A stretch of 56,316 nt of DNA from PNAI01 sp964575715 (GTDB lineage Bacteria; Pseudomonadota; Alphaproteobacteria; Rhizobiales; Xanthobacteraceae): contig CAZNSG010000090.1 of NCBI GenBank assembly GCA_964575715.1, forward strand, positions 1 to 56,316, in the 5' to 3' direction. The notes beneath the pieces are model-generated. The model was not told the DNA's origin, ran no database searches, and saw nothing but the letters and a program-made list of their open reading frames with translations. Numbering within the stretch: the first letter of the stretch is position 1; every line of letters starts with the position of its first letter. A program made the position numbers and the translations under genes. Below are positions 44,949 to 54,012 of the stretch, in pieces.

Positions 44949-45410
44949 TCATTTCCCCGCCGTTTTCGGCAAGGCGACGATCATGTCGAGCTCGATCCGC
45001 GCGCCGGGAGAGCTGAGCTGATTGATGCACACGGTGGTGCTCGCCGGCAGCCAATCGCCGAAATAGGCGTGCATCGTCTTGTGCATGGCGTCGGCTTCGC
45101 GGAAGTCGGTGAGATATTTGGTGACCTTGACCACGTCCCGCCACGTTGCGCCGACGTCGTCAAGAATCGACTTGATCGCATTCATCGCATTTTTTGTCTG
45201 CTCCTCGATCGAATGCGGATGGATATGCTCGTGATCCTGGTGAGGATGGCTGTGATAGAGCGGCGAAGAGGTCGCACCCGAGAGGAACATGAGATCGCAG
45301 GCCCCGACGATTTTGATGGCCGGCGCGTAGGGCATCTTGTGTGCCTGGCTCGGATCCGGATGAACGGGTTCGAGCCGGTAGGTAGATTGCGGCTTGCTCA
45401 TCGCGGTCAT
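44949..45410 (-). CDS. RidA-family protein with histidine-rich loop
   Basis: The 153-residue protein has the YjgF/RidA core (FLSGATSS, EEQTKNAMNAIKSILDDVGA, and VVKVTKYLTDFREADAM), and ends ARIELDMIVALPK. Two features are unusual. The active-site Arg that usually precedes LP near the C-terminus is replaced by Gln (CINQLSSPG). A loop at residues 53-66 contains seven histidines in fourteen positions (YHSHPHQDHEHIHPHS). The loop could bind zinc, nickel or copper. Canonical imine deaminase activity is doubtful. Start at ATG 45410; a Met at codon 4 is an alternative. Confidence 0.85.
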   Translation of the reverse strand: MTAMSKPQSTYRLEPVHPDPSQAHKMPYAPAIKIVGACDLMFLSGATSSPLYHSHPHQDHEHIHPHSIEEQTKNAMNAIKSILDDVGATWRDVVKVTKYLTDFREADAMHKTMHAYFGDWLPASTTVCINQLSSPGARIELDMIVALPKTAGK

Positions 45411-45476
45411 GATTCGTCTCCCGAGATAAATTATCCTTGCGAGACGGTAGCAATCGCCAATCGGCTGAGCAACGTG

Positions 45477-48400
45477 CTACTCCGCTGCAAGCGATTTCTC
45501 CGCGACGCGCTCGCGCACAAGTTTTACGACACTGACCTGGTCGACCTTGCCGGAGCCGAGCAGCGGAAGCTTCGGCACAATCATGATATCCGACGGGATC
45601 ATCAAATCGGAAGCGCCGTGCGCCTTGGCATAGGCCACGAATTCGGCGCGCGTTGCGTCGGATTTCTGGGTGACAAGAATGAGCCGCTCGCCCTTGCGTG
45701 GGTCCGGCGCAGCCGCGACCGCCGAGGGCACCTCCGGCCACAATTCCGCGGCGAGCGACTCCACCGCCGCAAGCGAAACCATCTCGCCGCCGATTTTGGC
45801 AAAGCGCTTGGCGCGGCCCTTGATGGTGACAAAGCCCTGCTTGTCGATGCCCACGATATCGCCGGTGTCGTGCCAGCCGTCGGCCGGCGGATCGAGCACG
45901 CCGGGGTTTTCGACGCGCAAATAGCCAAGCATCACATTCGGTCCTTTTACGAACAGCCGCCCGCCATCCTCGACGCCCGGAACCTTTTCGAGCCGTATCT
46001 CCATGCCCGGTAACATGCGTCCGACGGTGCCGAACTTGTTAAACATCGGCGTGTTGAGCGCGAGCGCCGGTGCGGTCTCGGTGACGCCGTAGCCTTCGAG
46101 AATTCGCAGCCCGAATTTTTCCATGTAGGTGCGGCGCGTGGATTCCTTCACCGGCTCGGCGCCGGCAAGAATGTAACGCAGCGAGCGAAAATCATAGGCG
46201 TGCGCGGCGCGAGCGTAGCCGTTGAGGAACGTGTCGGTCCCGAACAGGATCGTCGCGTTCACGCTGTAGATCAACTCCGGCACGGTGCGATAGTGCAGCG
46301 GCGAGGGATAGAGATAGATGCGAACGCCGGAAACCAGCGGCAGCACAAGACCGACCGTCAAGCCAAATGAGTGGAACACCGGCAGCACGTTAAACACCTT
46401 GTCCTGGCGGCCGAAATCGATGCGCGCCGCGGCCTGCGCGGCGTTGGCCAACATGTTGCGGTGAGAAAGAACGACGCCTTTCGGCACGCCCTCCGAACCC
46501 GAGGTGAAAAGGACCGCTGCCCAATCGTCGGCGTGGCGCGGCACGAGCGGCTTGTTCGCCTGCAACAAACCATTGAGCTTGTCGGCGAGCGTGACCGTGG
46601 CGCGGATGTCCTCGAGGTAGACAATCCGGACTTGGCGTCCTAGCGCCGCGATCAGCCCGTCGAGCCGGCCGCGCTCGATGAAGCCGCGCGCGGTGACGAT
46701 GGTATCGAGCTTGGCGGCCTTGCAGGCGGCGAGCACATTGGCTTCGCCCGCGCTGAAGTTGATCATGGCCGGCACGCGGCCCGCGGACATGAGTGCGATC
46801 AATGTCACTGCGGCGCCGTTGGCATTGGGCAGCATCACGCCGACCGGCTTGCTCTCGTCCGCAAACGGCATCAGCTTGCGGCCAAGAACGGCGGCGCCGA
46901 TGAGCAGCTTGCGGTAGCTGAGCGTGCCCGAGATTGGATCTTCCACCGCCACGCGATTGCGCCCATGAATATCCGCCGCCTCGATCAGCGCTTCGACCAC
47001 CGTTCGATCGGTGGAAGTGGTGCGGAATACGAGGTTCGACATGATTTCGTAAAGCGCTGCACCCGCCGCATGCCGCCGATGCTTGCCGCGCAGCGCCGGA
47101 TCGATGGTGAGCCTGACGGGGTCAAGCACCGTCACCGTGACCTTTGGAAACCACCGCCGTTTCACCTGCCCGCGCGACAGACGGCTGAATGGCGTCGCCT
47201 CCAGACCCTCGATCCGCACAGGCACAACCTGCGCATTCGATTTGTCGGCGATCAGGCCGGCGCCGTCGTAGACCTTCATCAGGCTGCCGGTGACGGTGAT
47301 GCGTCCTTCCGGAAAAATGATGAGCGGCTCGCCGCCACGCACCGCATTGATCAGCGTGCGGGTTGCCATCGGCTTGGTCGGATCGAGCGGCATGGCGCGG
47401 GTTAGCCCCAGGAACGGCCGCACCCACCAGCGTTTCGCAATTCCGCTGTCGATGGCAAACACCGGCTCGCGGCCGAGCAGCGAGAGCGCGAGCGGTGCGT
47501 CCAGAAAACTTACGTGGTTGAGCGCGATGATTGGGTTGGGGCCGGCGTTGAGCAGATTCTCCGCACCCTTGACCTCGACGCGATAAAAAGCGCGAAACAC
47601 GATGGAGAGGAGATCGGTAAAGGCACGCGCCGGCATGGTTCGGCCGATCGCGATGGCAACCGCAAGTGTAGCGAGCCCAATGATGACGAAGAGCATTGGC
47701 GTACCGACGCCCTGTGACTGCAAGAAAGCAACGAAGAGCGTACCGGCAACCATGAATGCGGCGTTGAGCACGTTGATCGCGGCAATCACGCGCGCGCGGC
47801 GGTCGGCACCCGCCCAGGACTGCACCGCTGCGAAGACCGGCACGATGTAAAGACCGCCGGCGATAGCGAGGCCGGCAAGGCCGATCATGATGCGATAGCC
47901 GCGAACCGAGGAAAACACTTCAGCTATGCCCACAGGCGCCGCGACCGGTGGCGTACCATAGGCCGCCCAGCCGAGATCGAGCGCGAATGCACTCAACAGC
48001 ACGGCGCCGAGCAGCGTCGGCAAAAGCACGATGCGCCCGCTCGCGAGCCAGGCCGCGAGCCCCGATCCGACGGCAACCGCAATGGAGAAGATCGCAAGAA
48101 ATACGGTGATGACTTCCTCGCTGCCGCCGAGCCCGGTTTTCACCAGCGGCGGCAAAAGCGAAAGGACCACTGCGCCAACGAGCCAAAACCAACTGGTGAC
48201 GAGCGCCCCCCACCACAATCGCTTATCGTCGTACAGATGCTTGAGCAGTGAAAATGCAGAAGCGATGATATTGCGTGAGATGACAAGATCAGGCGCGGCT
48301 TCCCCGGTGGTCGGGATGAATAGACTCGCGATCCAGCAGGCCAGCGCAAACACCATCATCAGGCCGGCGAAGGAGGCCGGATCACCGCCGCCCTTGGCTG

Positions 48401-48890
48401 CAAGCCCGCCGACAATGGTGCCAAGCAGGATCGCCATGAAGGTGGCGCCTTCGACCAGGGCGTTGCCCGCCGGCAGCTCCGAGCGCGCCAGATGGTCGGG
48501 CAAGATGCCGTATTTAATCGGACCGAACAGCGCGCCGATGACGCCGAACAGGAACAACGCCACGAACAGTACGGTGATCGAATGGAATGCGAAGCCAGCG
48601 ATGGCGATGACCGCCACGCCGATTTCAACAAGCTTTAGGCGTTGCGCCACTAGCGCCTTGTCGTAGCGATCGGCAATCTCGCCGCCGAGTGCGGAGAGGA
48701 AAAAATAAGGTGCAATGAAGATCGCCGCCGCAAGCGTGATCAGCGCCTCGCCGGTACTGCCCCCGATCTGAAATAGAATCAGGAATACCAGTGCGTTCTT
48801 TAGAAAATTGTCGCTGAATGCCGAAAAGAACTGGCACCAGAACAATGGCGCGAAACGGCGCGACAGCAGCAGAGGGGTTGGTTTCGCCAT
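45477..48890 (-). CDS. Trifunctional Aas-like fusion: MFS (LplT-like)-PlsC acyltransferase-acyl-ACP ligase
   Basis: The 1137-residue inner-membrane protein joins three modules. Residues 1-420 form an MFS domain like the lysophospholipid transporter LplT (FFSAFSDNFLKNALVFLILF). Residues 430-625 are a PlsC acyltransferase with NHVSFLD at 458-464 and FPEGR at 526-530. Residues 630-1130 are an AMP-forming acyl-ACP/CoA ligase with LFTSGSEGVPKG at 794-805, EGYGVTETAP at 932-941 and HDTGDIVGID near 1007. The design suggests flipping lysophospholipid inward and re-acylating it in one machine. E. coli uses separate LplT and Aas proteins. It is intact with no frameshift. Confidence 0.92.
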   Translation of the reverse strand: MAKPTPLLLSRRFAPLFWCQFFSAFSDNFLKNALVFLILFQIGGSTGEALITLAAAIFIAPYFFLSALGGEIADRYDKALVAQRLKLVEIGVAVIAIAGFAFHSITVLFVALFLFGVIGALFGPIKYGILPDHLARSELPAGNALVEGATFMAILLGTIVGGLAAKGGGDPASFAGLMMVFALACWIASLFIPTTGEAAPDLVISRNIIASAFSLLKHLYDDKRLWWGALVTSWFWLVGAVVLSLLPPLVKTGLGGSEEVITVFLAIFSIAVAVGSGLAAWLASGRIVLLPTLLGAVLLSAFALDLGWAAYGTPPVAAPVGIAEVFSSVRGYRIMIGLAGLAIAGGLYIVPVFAAVQSWAGADRRARVIAAINVLNAAFMVAGTLFVAFLQSQGVGTPMLFVIIGLATLAVAIAIGRTMPARAFTDLLSIVFRAFYRVEVKGAENLLNAGPNPIIALNHVSFLDAPLALSLLGREPVFAIDSGIAKRWWVRPFLGLTRAMPLDPTKPMATRTLINAVRGGEPLIIFPEGRITVTGSLMKVYDGAGLIADKSNAQVVPVRIEGLEATPFSRLSRGQVKRRWFPKVTVTVLDPVRLTIDPALRGKHRRHAAGAALYEIMSNLVFRTTSTDRTVVEALIEAADIHGRNRVAVEDPISGTLSYRKLLIGAAVLGRKLMPFADESKPVGVMLPNANGAAVTLIALMSAGRVPAMINFSAGEANVLAACKAAKLDTIVTARGFIERGRLDGLIAALGRQVRIVYLEDIRATVTLADKLNGLLQANKPLVPRHADDWAAVLFTSGSEGVPKGVVLSHRNMLANAAQAAARIDFGRQDKVFNVLPVFHSFGLTVGLVLPLVSGVRIYLYPSPLHYRTVPELIYSVNATILFGTDTFLNGYARAAHAYDFRSLRYILAGAEPVKESTRRTYMEKFGLRILEGYGVTETAPALALNTPMFNKFGTVGRMLPGMEIRLEKVPGVEDGGRLFVKGPNVMLGYLRVENPGVLDPPADGWHDTGDIVGIDKQGFVTIKGRAKRFAKIGGEMVSLAAVESLAAELWPEVPSAVAAAPDPRKGERLILVTQKSDATRAEFVAYAKAHGASDLMIPSDIMIVPKLPLLGSGKVDQVSVVKLVRERVAEKSLAAE

Positions 48891-48986
48891 GGGTTTAGAG
48901 TGTCCGCACTGTGACTGAATGTGGATACCGGACGCAATCGCGACTAGCCCATCATTAGATCGGGAACGTTTATACCTCGATTCCGA

Positions 48987-50495
48987 TCATTTTTCCTGGA
49001 AAGCCACTTGGCGCTTGCTGCGGATGGCGGGCAAAGCGACGATGAGCAACAACAAGATTGTTGCTATCAGCAGGCCCAGGCTAATCGGTCGTTCGACGAA
49101 GATCATCGGATCTCCGCTGGCAATGCGCATGGCACGGCGCAAATTTTCTTCCATCAGCGGTCCGAGAATAAAGCCGAGCAGCAGCGGTGCCGGCTCGCAC
49201 TCAAGCTTGATAAAGATGTAGCCAAGCACGCCGAAGAGCGCGGTCAGCACGATCTCGAAGACGTTATTGTTCACGGTGTATACGCCGATGGCGCAGAACA
49301 AAAGAATGGCGAGATTGAGCAGCCGATACGGCACCTTGAGGAGCTGCACCCACATGCCAATGAGCGGCAGGTTGATGATGACCAGCATGAGATTGCCGAT
49401 CCACATGCTGGCGACCATGCCCCAGAACAGGCTCGGGCGTTCGGTCATCACCTGTGGACCAGGTTGGATGCCGTGGATGGTGAGCGCACCGATCATCAGC
49501 GCCATCACGGCATTGCCGGGGATGCCCAGCGTGAGCATCGGGATGAAGGAAGTCTGCGCGCCGGCATTGTTGGCGGCTTCCGGACCGGCGACACCCTCGA
49601 TGGCGCCCTGGCCGAAACGCGAGGGATCGTGCGCGACCTTCTTCTCCACCACGTAGGCGGCGAACGCGCTTAGCGTTGCACCGCCGCCCGGCAGCACGCC
49701 GAGTATCGATCCCAAACCCGTGCCACGCAGAACCGCCGGCCAGGCCTGGCGAAAATCCTGCATTGTCGGCCATAGTCGCGTGATCTTCTCCTGAACGATG
49801 GTGCGCCGCTGCTCGGGCGCCATCAGATTGGCAATGATCTCGCCAAGCCCGAACACGCCGACCGCCAATGGCACGAAGCCAATGCCGTCAGACAAGATCA
49901 CAACGTCGAAGGTGAAGCGCGCGTTGCCGGTGTTGCCATCGGTGCCCACAAGGCCAAGCAGCAATCCGAGTACGACCATGGCAATGGCCTTGATGATTGA
50001 GCCGTGCGCCAGCACCACCGCGGCCACAAGGCCAAGCAGTAGCAGCGAGAAATATTCCGGTGCGCCGAATGACATTCCGACCTTGGCAAGCGGCGGAGAG
50101 AACAGCGCGATCAATACGGTTGCAAAGCAGCCGGCGAAAAACGAGCCAAGCGCCGCGGTCGCGAGCGCAGCGCCGGCGCGTCCCTGCCGTGCCATCTGGT
50201 GGCCGTCGATGCAGGTGACAACGGAAGACGTCTCGCCCGGAAGATTAACCAGGATCGCCGTGGTCGATCCGCCGTATTGCGCGCCGTAGAAGATGCCCGC
50301 GAGCATGATGAGGCCTGAGACCGGCTCAAGATAAAACGTAAGCGGCAAGAGCATCGCCACCGTCGCGACCGGGCCGATGCCGGGGAGCACGCCAACGAGC
50401 GTCCCGACCAGGCATCCGACCAGAGCAAAGCCAAGATTGGCGGGAGTGAGCGCGACCCCGAACCCGAGCGCGAGGTTGGCGAAGAAATCCCCCAC
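48987..50495 (-). CDS. tctA: Tripartite tricarboxylate transporter large permease
   Basis: The 502-residue protein with about twelve helices is the channel-forming subunit of a TTT-family importer. The signature GPVATVAMLLPLTFYLEPVS, GIFYGAQYGGSTTAILVNLP then GETSSVVTC, and the second half repeat LGSILGVLPGGGATLSAFAA are present. It starts at a GTG one base after the tctB stop; GGAG lies before it. It works with TctB and the periplasmic TctC-type receptor. Confidence 0.96.
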   Translation of the reverse strand: MGDFFANLALGFGVALTPANLGFALVGCLVGTLVGVLPGIGPVATVAMLLPLTFYLEPVSGLIMLAGIFYGAQYGGSTTAILVNLPGETSSVVTCIDGHQMARQGRAGAALATAALGSFFAGCFATVLIALFSPPLAKVGMSFGAPEYFSLLLLGLVAAVVLAHGSIIKAIAMVVLGLLLGLVGTDGNTGNARFTFDVVILSDGIGFVPLAVGVFGLGEIIANLMAPEQRRTIVQEKITRLWPTMQDFRQAWPAVLRGTGLGSILGVLPGGGATLSAFAAYVVEKKVAHDPSRFGQGAIEGVAGPEAANNAGAQTSFIPMLTLGIPGNAVMALMIGALTIHGIQPGPQVMTERPSLFWGMVASMWIGNLMLVIINLPLIGMWVQLLKVPYRLLNLAILLFCAIGVYTVNNNVFEIVLTALFGVLGYIFIKLECEPAPLLLGFILGPLMEENLRRAMRIASGDPMIFVERPISLGLLIATILLLLIVALPAIRSKRQVAFQEK

Positions 50496-50496
50496 C

Positions 50497-50994
50497 TTAT
50501 GACTCCGGCCAAATGGGGATCGGCAGGCTCAGGCCCCAGATGAAGATCGCGAGTGTGAGCACGACGAGAACAAGAGCGGCAGCGGCGACTTCCAGCGGCC
50601 GCAGTTCCTTGCCCGCAAGGCTCCCGACTCCGACCAGCAGCAGTGTCGCAATTACCACGCCCAGGCGATCCATGGCGTAGGCAAAGACCAGCAGCGAGGC
50701 CGGAACGAACACGATCGCGCGCCAATGGCGGACACCGGCGAATGCCGCACGCTCGTCGCGCGTTCGCAACCCTTGCGCCATGATGACCACGCCAAGGCCA
50801 AGCAGAATCCAGCACAGCAGCCGCGGAACATAGCCCGTGCTCATCGCGGTCGCCGTGCCGATGCGATAATTGCGCGAAGCCCACAGCCCGAATACGGCAA
50901 CCGCGATGAACATCAGGCCGCCCAGCACATCCTTGCGCGCCAGCATCCGCCATGCGAGTGGCTGCACCGCTTGCTCCCGCCCGTTGCCCGGCAT
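50497..50994 (-). CDS. tctB: Tripartite tricarboxylate transporter small permease
   Basis: The 165-residue membrane protein has four helices. LGGLMFIAVAVFGLWASRNY and the YRIGTATAMSTGYVPRLLCW segment are typical of TctB. It lies one base before tctA and fifteen bases after the CocE-type hydrolase gene, so the three are probably on one transcript. The N-terminal 16 residues before the Met at codon 17 are weakly supported. Confidence 0.9.
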   Translation of the reverse strand: MPGNGREQAVQPLAWRMLARKDVLGGLMFIAVAVFGLWASRNYRIGTATAMSTGYVPRLLCWILLGLGVVIMAQGLRTRDERAAFAGVRHWRAIVFVPASLLVFAYAMDRLGVVIATLLLVGVGSLAGKELRPLEVAAAALVLVVLTLAIFIWGLSLPIPIWPES

Positions 50995-51009
50995 TCGTTT
51001 GTCTTCGTA

Positions 51010-52692
51010 CTAACGCGCCGGAATGATCGGCAGCAGCAGAAAGGATTCGTGCTTACCGCCGGCATGGATCGTGTTGGTGCCCGAGTTGTAGTCGGCGTGA
51101 TAGTGCATATAGGAGGCGCTGCCGACACCGTCACGCGGCTGGATGTCGAGGCGTATGCGATGGCCGCGCCGGAATACCATCGATGTCGGCCAGATTTCGA
51201 CGTCGACTTTGACGATCTCACCGGGCGTCAGATAGTGCCGGCGCTGGTGGCGATGATAGGGGCGATATGGCAGCGAGAGCTCCGGATCGAGCTCGCGGTG
51301 CGAGACGCGAAGCCAGCCCTTCGCCACCGGCACCGGCGCGCCCTGTTGGCCGGTTTCCAAGATCTCATTGCCGTCGGCGTCAATATTGCGAAGGGTAAGA
51401 AACAGATCCATGTCCTCGGTGGAACTCGAGACCCAGAAGCTCGCGGCAACCGGTCCGGTGATTTCCATGTCCTGCGGCAGCGGCGGCGTTTCGAGCGCAA
51501 TGCCCATGTCGGGCTTGATCCCGCCACCCATCACCTGCGATGACGCGGCCGAGGTCGAACCCATCGAGCCGAGGCTGGTCGCGGGATAGCTGCGCGCGGC
51601 GCTCTTGTCGGGATTGGCCGGAACCAGACCGCCGGAGTTCTCGGCCATGCCCGGCGCGGGCTTTGACAAATCGAAATAGAACTTGCTCCATTGCGTGCGC
51701 TTGAGCGGCCACTCGTGCTCGTAGCGCCATTCCACTTCATCGCGCCCCTTGCGGATCGCAAGCTTCACCGGCGGCTCGTCCATGACTCCATTATCGATAC
51801 CTTTGAGCCAATAATCGAAGAAACGAAGCTGATCGCGGCGCCCATCCTCGGTGTAGAACGGGTGCACGTGCGTGCCGGCGTGAATGCGCAGCTTCTTGTG
51901 CGACGTCGCGGCGCGCATGAAGGCTTCCGTATTGCCGCGCAGATGCAATCCCATGCCCGACCAATTGCCGACGCTGTACATCGGCAGGGTAATTTTATCC
52001 CATTGTGCCTGCGAGCCGCGGAAGGCACCGCTGTCGAGGCTGTTGTGCAGCCAGAAATGCAGCGTATTGGTCTGCCAAGTGTCGGGATTGTGCTGGGACG
52101 CGCGGCCGATCAGATGGTGCATCATGTGCGCAACGTACCAGTTCGGCATGAACAGGCTGAGCAGCCCGCCATGGAACAGCGCATCGCGATAGAGATCGGC
52201 AAAGCCCTCCCAGGGAATGATCGCCGCCAATGACGGCGGCTGAAGATTGGCGACGAACCACTGGTTGATGGCGTAATAGGAGATACCGGAAAGCCCGATC
52301 TTGCCGGAGCACCAAGGCTGCTTCGCCGCCCATTCGATGGCATCGTAAAAATCGATCGCCTCTTGCAGCGACCACGGATCGCCTTGGCCCGGCGATTTTC
52401 CGCTGCCGCGGCCATCGACGCGGACGGCGGCGTAGCCATTGGGAACCCACCACTGCGGGTTGATGGTTTCCCAGTTCATCAGCGGGTTCGGCTTCTCTTC
52501 GAGATTTGCCGGCGGAATCCAGAGCTTGTCTTTTTGATAGGGCCCGAGATTGAGAATGGCGGGAAATTTCCCGCCATCGTCGGGGCGAAAGACATCGGCC
52601 TTGAGCCGCGCGCCGTCACGCATCGGCACATCGACATCTTTTTCGATCACAAGGCCGTAGGCGCGCGCGGCGGACTTAACTTCAATGTTCAT
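51010..52692 (-). CDS. CocE/NonD-family (S15-type) hydrolase
   Basis: The 560-residue serine hydrolase has the X-Pro dipeptidyl-peptidase-like alpha/beta fold. VRVDGRGSGKSPG precedes the nucleophile elbow KIGLSGISYYAINQW (Ser about 135), and the C-terminal jelly-roll/beta domain contains VSSSTEDMDLFLTLRN. Members hydrolyse esters or amides such as cocaine and glutaryl-7-ACA. I start at the ATG at 52692, preceded by AAGGA; a TTG two codons upstream is less likely. No signal peptide is seen, so it acts in the cytoplasm. Its place inside the tct operon suggests it releases a carboxylate from the imported compound. Confidence 0.9.
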   Translation of the reverse strand: MNIEVKSAARAYGLVIEKDVDVPMRDGARLKADVFRPDDGGKFPAILNLGPYQKDKLWIPPANLEEKPNPLMNWETINPQWWVPNGYAAVRVDGRGSGKSPGQGDPWSLQEAIDFYDAIEWAAKQPWCSGKIGLSGISYYAINQWFVANLQPPSLAAIIPWEGFADLYRDALFHGGLLSLFMPNWYVAHMMHHLIGRASQHNPDTWQTNTLHFWLHNSLDSGAFRGSQAQWDKITLPMYSVGNWSGMGLHLRGNTEAFMRAATSHKKLRIHAGTHVHPFYTEDGRRDQLRFFDYWLKGIDNGVMDEPPVKLAIRKGRDEVEWRYEHEWPLKRTQWSKFYFDLSKPAPGMAENSGGLVPANPDKSAARSYPATSLGSMGSTSAASSQVMGGGIKPDMGIALETPPLPQDMEITGPVAASFWVSSSTEDMDLFLTLRNIDADGNEILETGQQGAPVPVAKGWLRVSHRELDPELSLPYRPYHRHQRRHYLTPGEIVKVDVEIWPTSMVFRRGHRIRLDIQPRDGVGSASYMHYHADYNSGTNTIHAGGKHESFLLLPIIPAR

Positions 52693-52723
52693 GCGCAATC
52701 CTTATTAGACATCATGTCCGCCC

Positions 52724-52814
52724 TCATCCTGAGGAGGGCGCGCAGCGCCCGTCTCGAAGGATGATGGCCTCATGGTTCGAGACACGCGCTTTGCGCGCTC
52801 CTCACCATGAGGCC
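52724..52814. repeat. CATCCTGAGG-type palindromic repeat
   Basis: A repeat of the form TCATCCTGAGGAGGGCGCGC...TCTCGAAGGATGATGGCC with a second dyad CCTCATGGTTCGAG...CTCACCATGAGG. It resembles widespread elements of this order and shares the CATCCTGAGG and CTCGAAGGATG blocks with the TACCAACGGCG composites. It lies between the CocE-type gene and a tctC remnant. Confidence 0.75.
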
Positions 52815-52823
52815 AAAGAAGGT

Positions 52824-52910
52824 TCAATCTGTCAGATCGATTTTCGCGTCCTTGACGATGTTCTGCCAATGCACGATTCCGGCTCGAAGCCAGGACCTGA
52901 TTTTTTCCAA
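52824..52910 (-). pseudogene. Remnant of a second tctC gene (C-terminus)
   Basis: On the minus strand, 28 codons followed by TGA read LEKIRSWLRAGIVHWQNIVK then DAKIDLTD. This parallels the C-terminus of the intact neighbour gene (LDEAQSWLKAEIASWKKITA then EIKIDLAE) in length, spacing and the final IDL. The preceding codons (RPTAS) also fit. No more of the gene remains, so this is a decayed paralogue or partial duplication lying between tctC and the CocE-type gene. Confidence 0.7.
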
Positions 52911-52995
52911 CGAAGCGGTCGGGCGGCTGCGGAACATCCCCCGCTTGCCGCACCGGGGGGCTCAAGGCTCCCCGGCGCCTCGTCACCGAGAGACG

Positions 52996-53985
52996 TTACT
53001 CGGCCAAATCAATCTTGATCTCAGCGGTGATTTTTTTCCATGAAGCAATCTCGGCTTTGAGCCAACTCTGCGCTTCGTCCAAGGAATCGCTTGGCTTGAT
53101 ACTAACAAGCTGCTTCGCGAAGGCTTCCTGCAACTGCGGAACCTTCGAAGCCTCGCCAATCGCCTTGAATAGCGTCGCCAGCACATCCTTCGGCGTATTG
53201 GCCGGTGCGAACATGCTCTGCCAATGCAAGGTGCCGACGCCCGGAAAGCCGGCCTCGGCCAGCGTCGGAACGTCCGGGTACTCGGCCAAGCGCTTTTCGG
53301 CGATCACTGCAATGGGGCGCAGCTTGCCGGCCTTGATCATGGCCGCCGAAGAGGCCGCGTTGATGACTGCGGCATGCGCATCGCCGACCACCATATCGTT
53401 GATCATGCCCGCGGCGCCGGCCTTGTTCGGGATGTGGTTCATGCTGATGCCGGCGCGCCGGGCGAAGACTTCCATATCGTAATGCGGGAAGCTGCCGACG
53501 CCGGCGCTGGTATAGCGGATCTTGCCAGGGTTATTCTTGGCCTGATCGACCAGGTCCTTTACCGTTTTGGCATCGAAATTCGTGGTCGTCGTGATCAGGA
53601 ACGACGGATAGATCGCAAGCCGCGAGACGGAGAGCACGTCTTTCTCGAAGTTGATGGAGAATTTCTTCTCGTAGATCACCGGCGTGATGGCGTTGGTGGA
53701 GACGTTGCCGATGAACAGCGTGTAACCGTCCGGCCTGGAACGCGCCATGTCTTCGATGGCGAGGATACCGAACGCGCCCGGCTTGCTCTCAACCACGAAC
53801 TGTTGACCGAGAATATTCTTCAACTGCTCGCCGAACAACCGCGCCGTGATATCGGTCGCTCCGCCCGGTGCGTAAGGCACGACGATCTTGACCGGTTTGC
53901 TTGGATACTTGTCCTGCGCTCCGGCGGTGAGGCCGCCGGCGATCAGGCAAAGAGTCGATATAAACGTCAGTATCAGTCGTTTCAT
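52996..53985 (-). CDS. tctC: Tripartite tricarboxylate transporter substrate-binding protein (Bug family)
   Basis: The 329-residue periplasmic receptor has a signal peptide (KRLILTFISTLCLIAGGLTA) and the Bug signatures YPSKPVKIVVPYAPGGATDI near residue 28, NVSTNAITPVIYEK, and IRYTSAGVGSFPHYDMEVFA. Bug proteins bind carboxylates. It is second in the minus-strand order after the cupin gene, and its permease partners (tctB, tctA) are 2 kb downstream. A fragment of a second copy lies just downstream. Confidence 0.95.
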   Translation of the reverse strand: MKRLILTFISTLCLIAGGLTAGAQDKYPSKPVKIVVPYAPGGATDITARLFGEQLKNILGQQFVVESKPGAFGILAIEDMARSRPDGYTLFIGNVSTNAITPVIYEKKFSINFEKDVLSVSRLAIYPSFLITTTTNFDAKTVKDLVDQAKNNPGKIRYTSAGVGSFPHYDMEVFARRAGISMNHIPNKAGAAGMINDMVVGDAHAAVINAASSAAMIKAGKLRPIAVIAEKRLAEYPDVPTLAEAGFPGVGTLHWQSMFAPANTPKDVLATLFKAIGEASKVPQLQEAFAKQLVSIKPSDSLDEAQSWLKAEIASWKKITAEIKIDLAE

Positions 53986-54012
53986 GGTGTTCTCCCTTTG
54001 GTATTTTATAAC

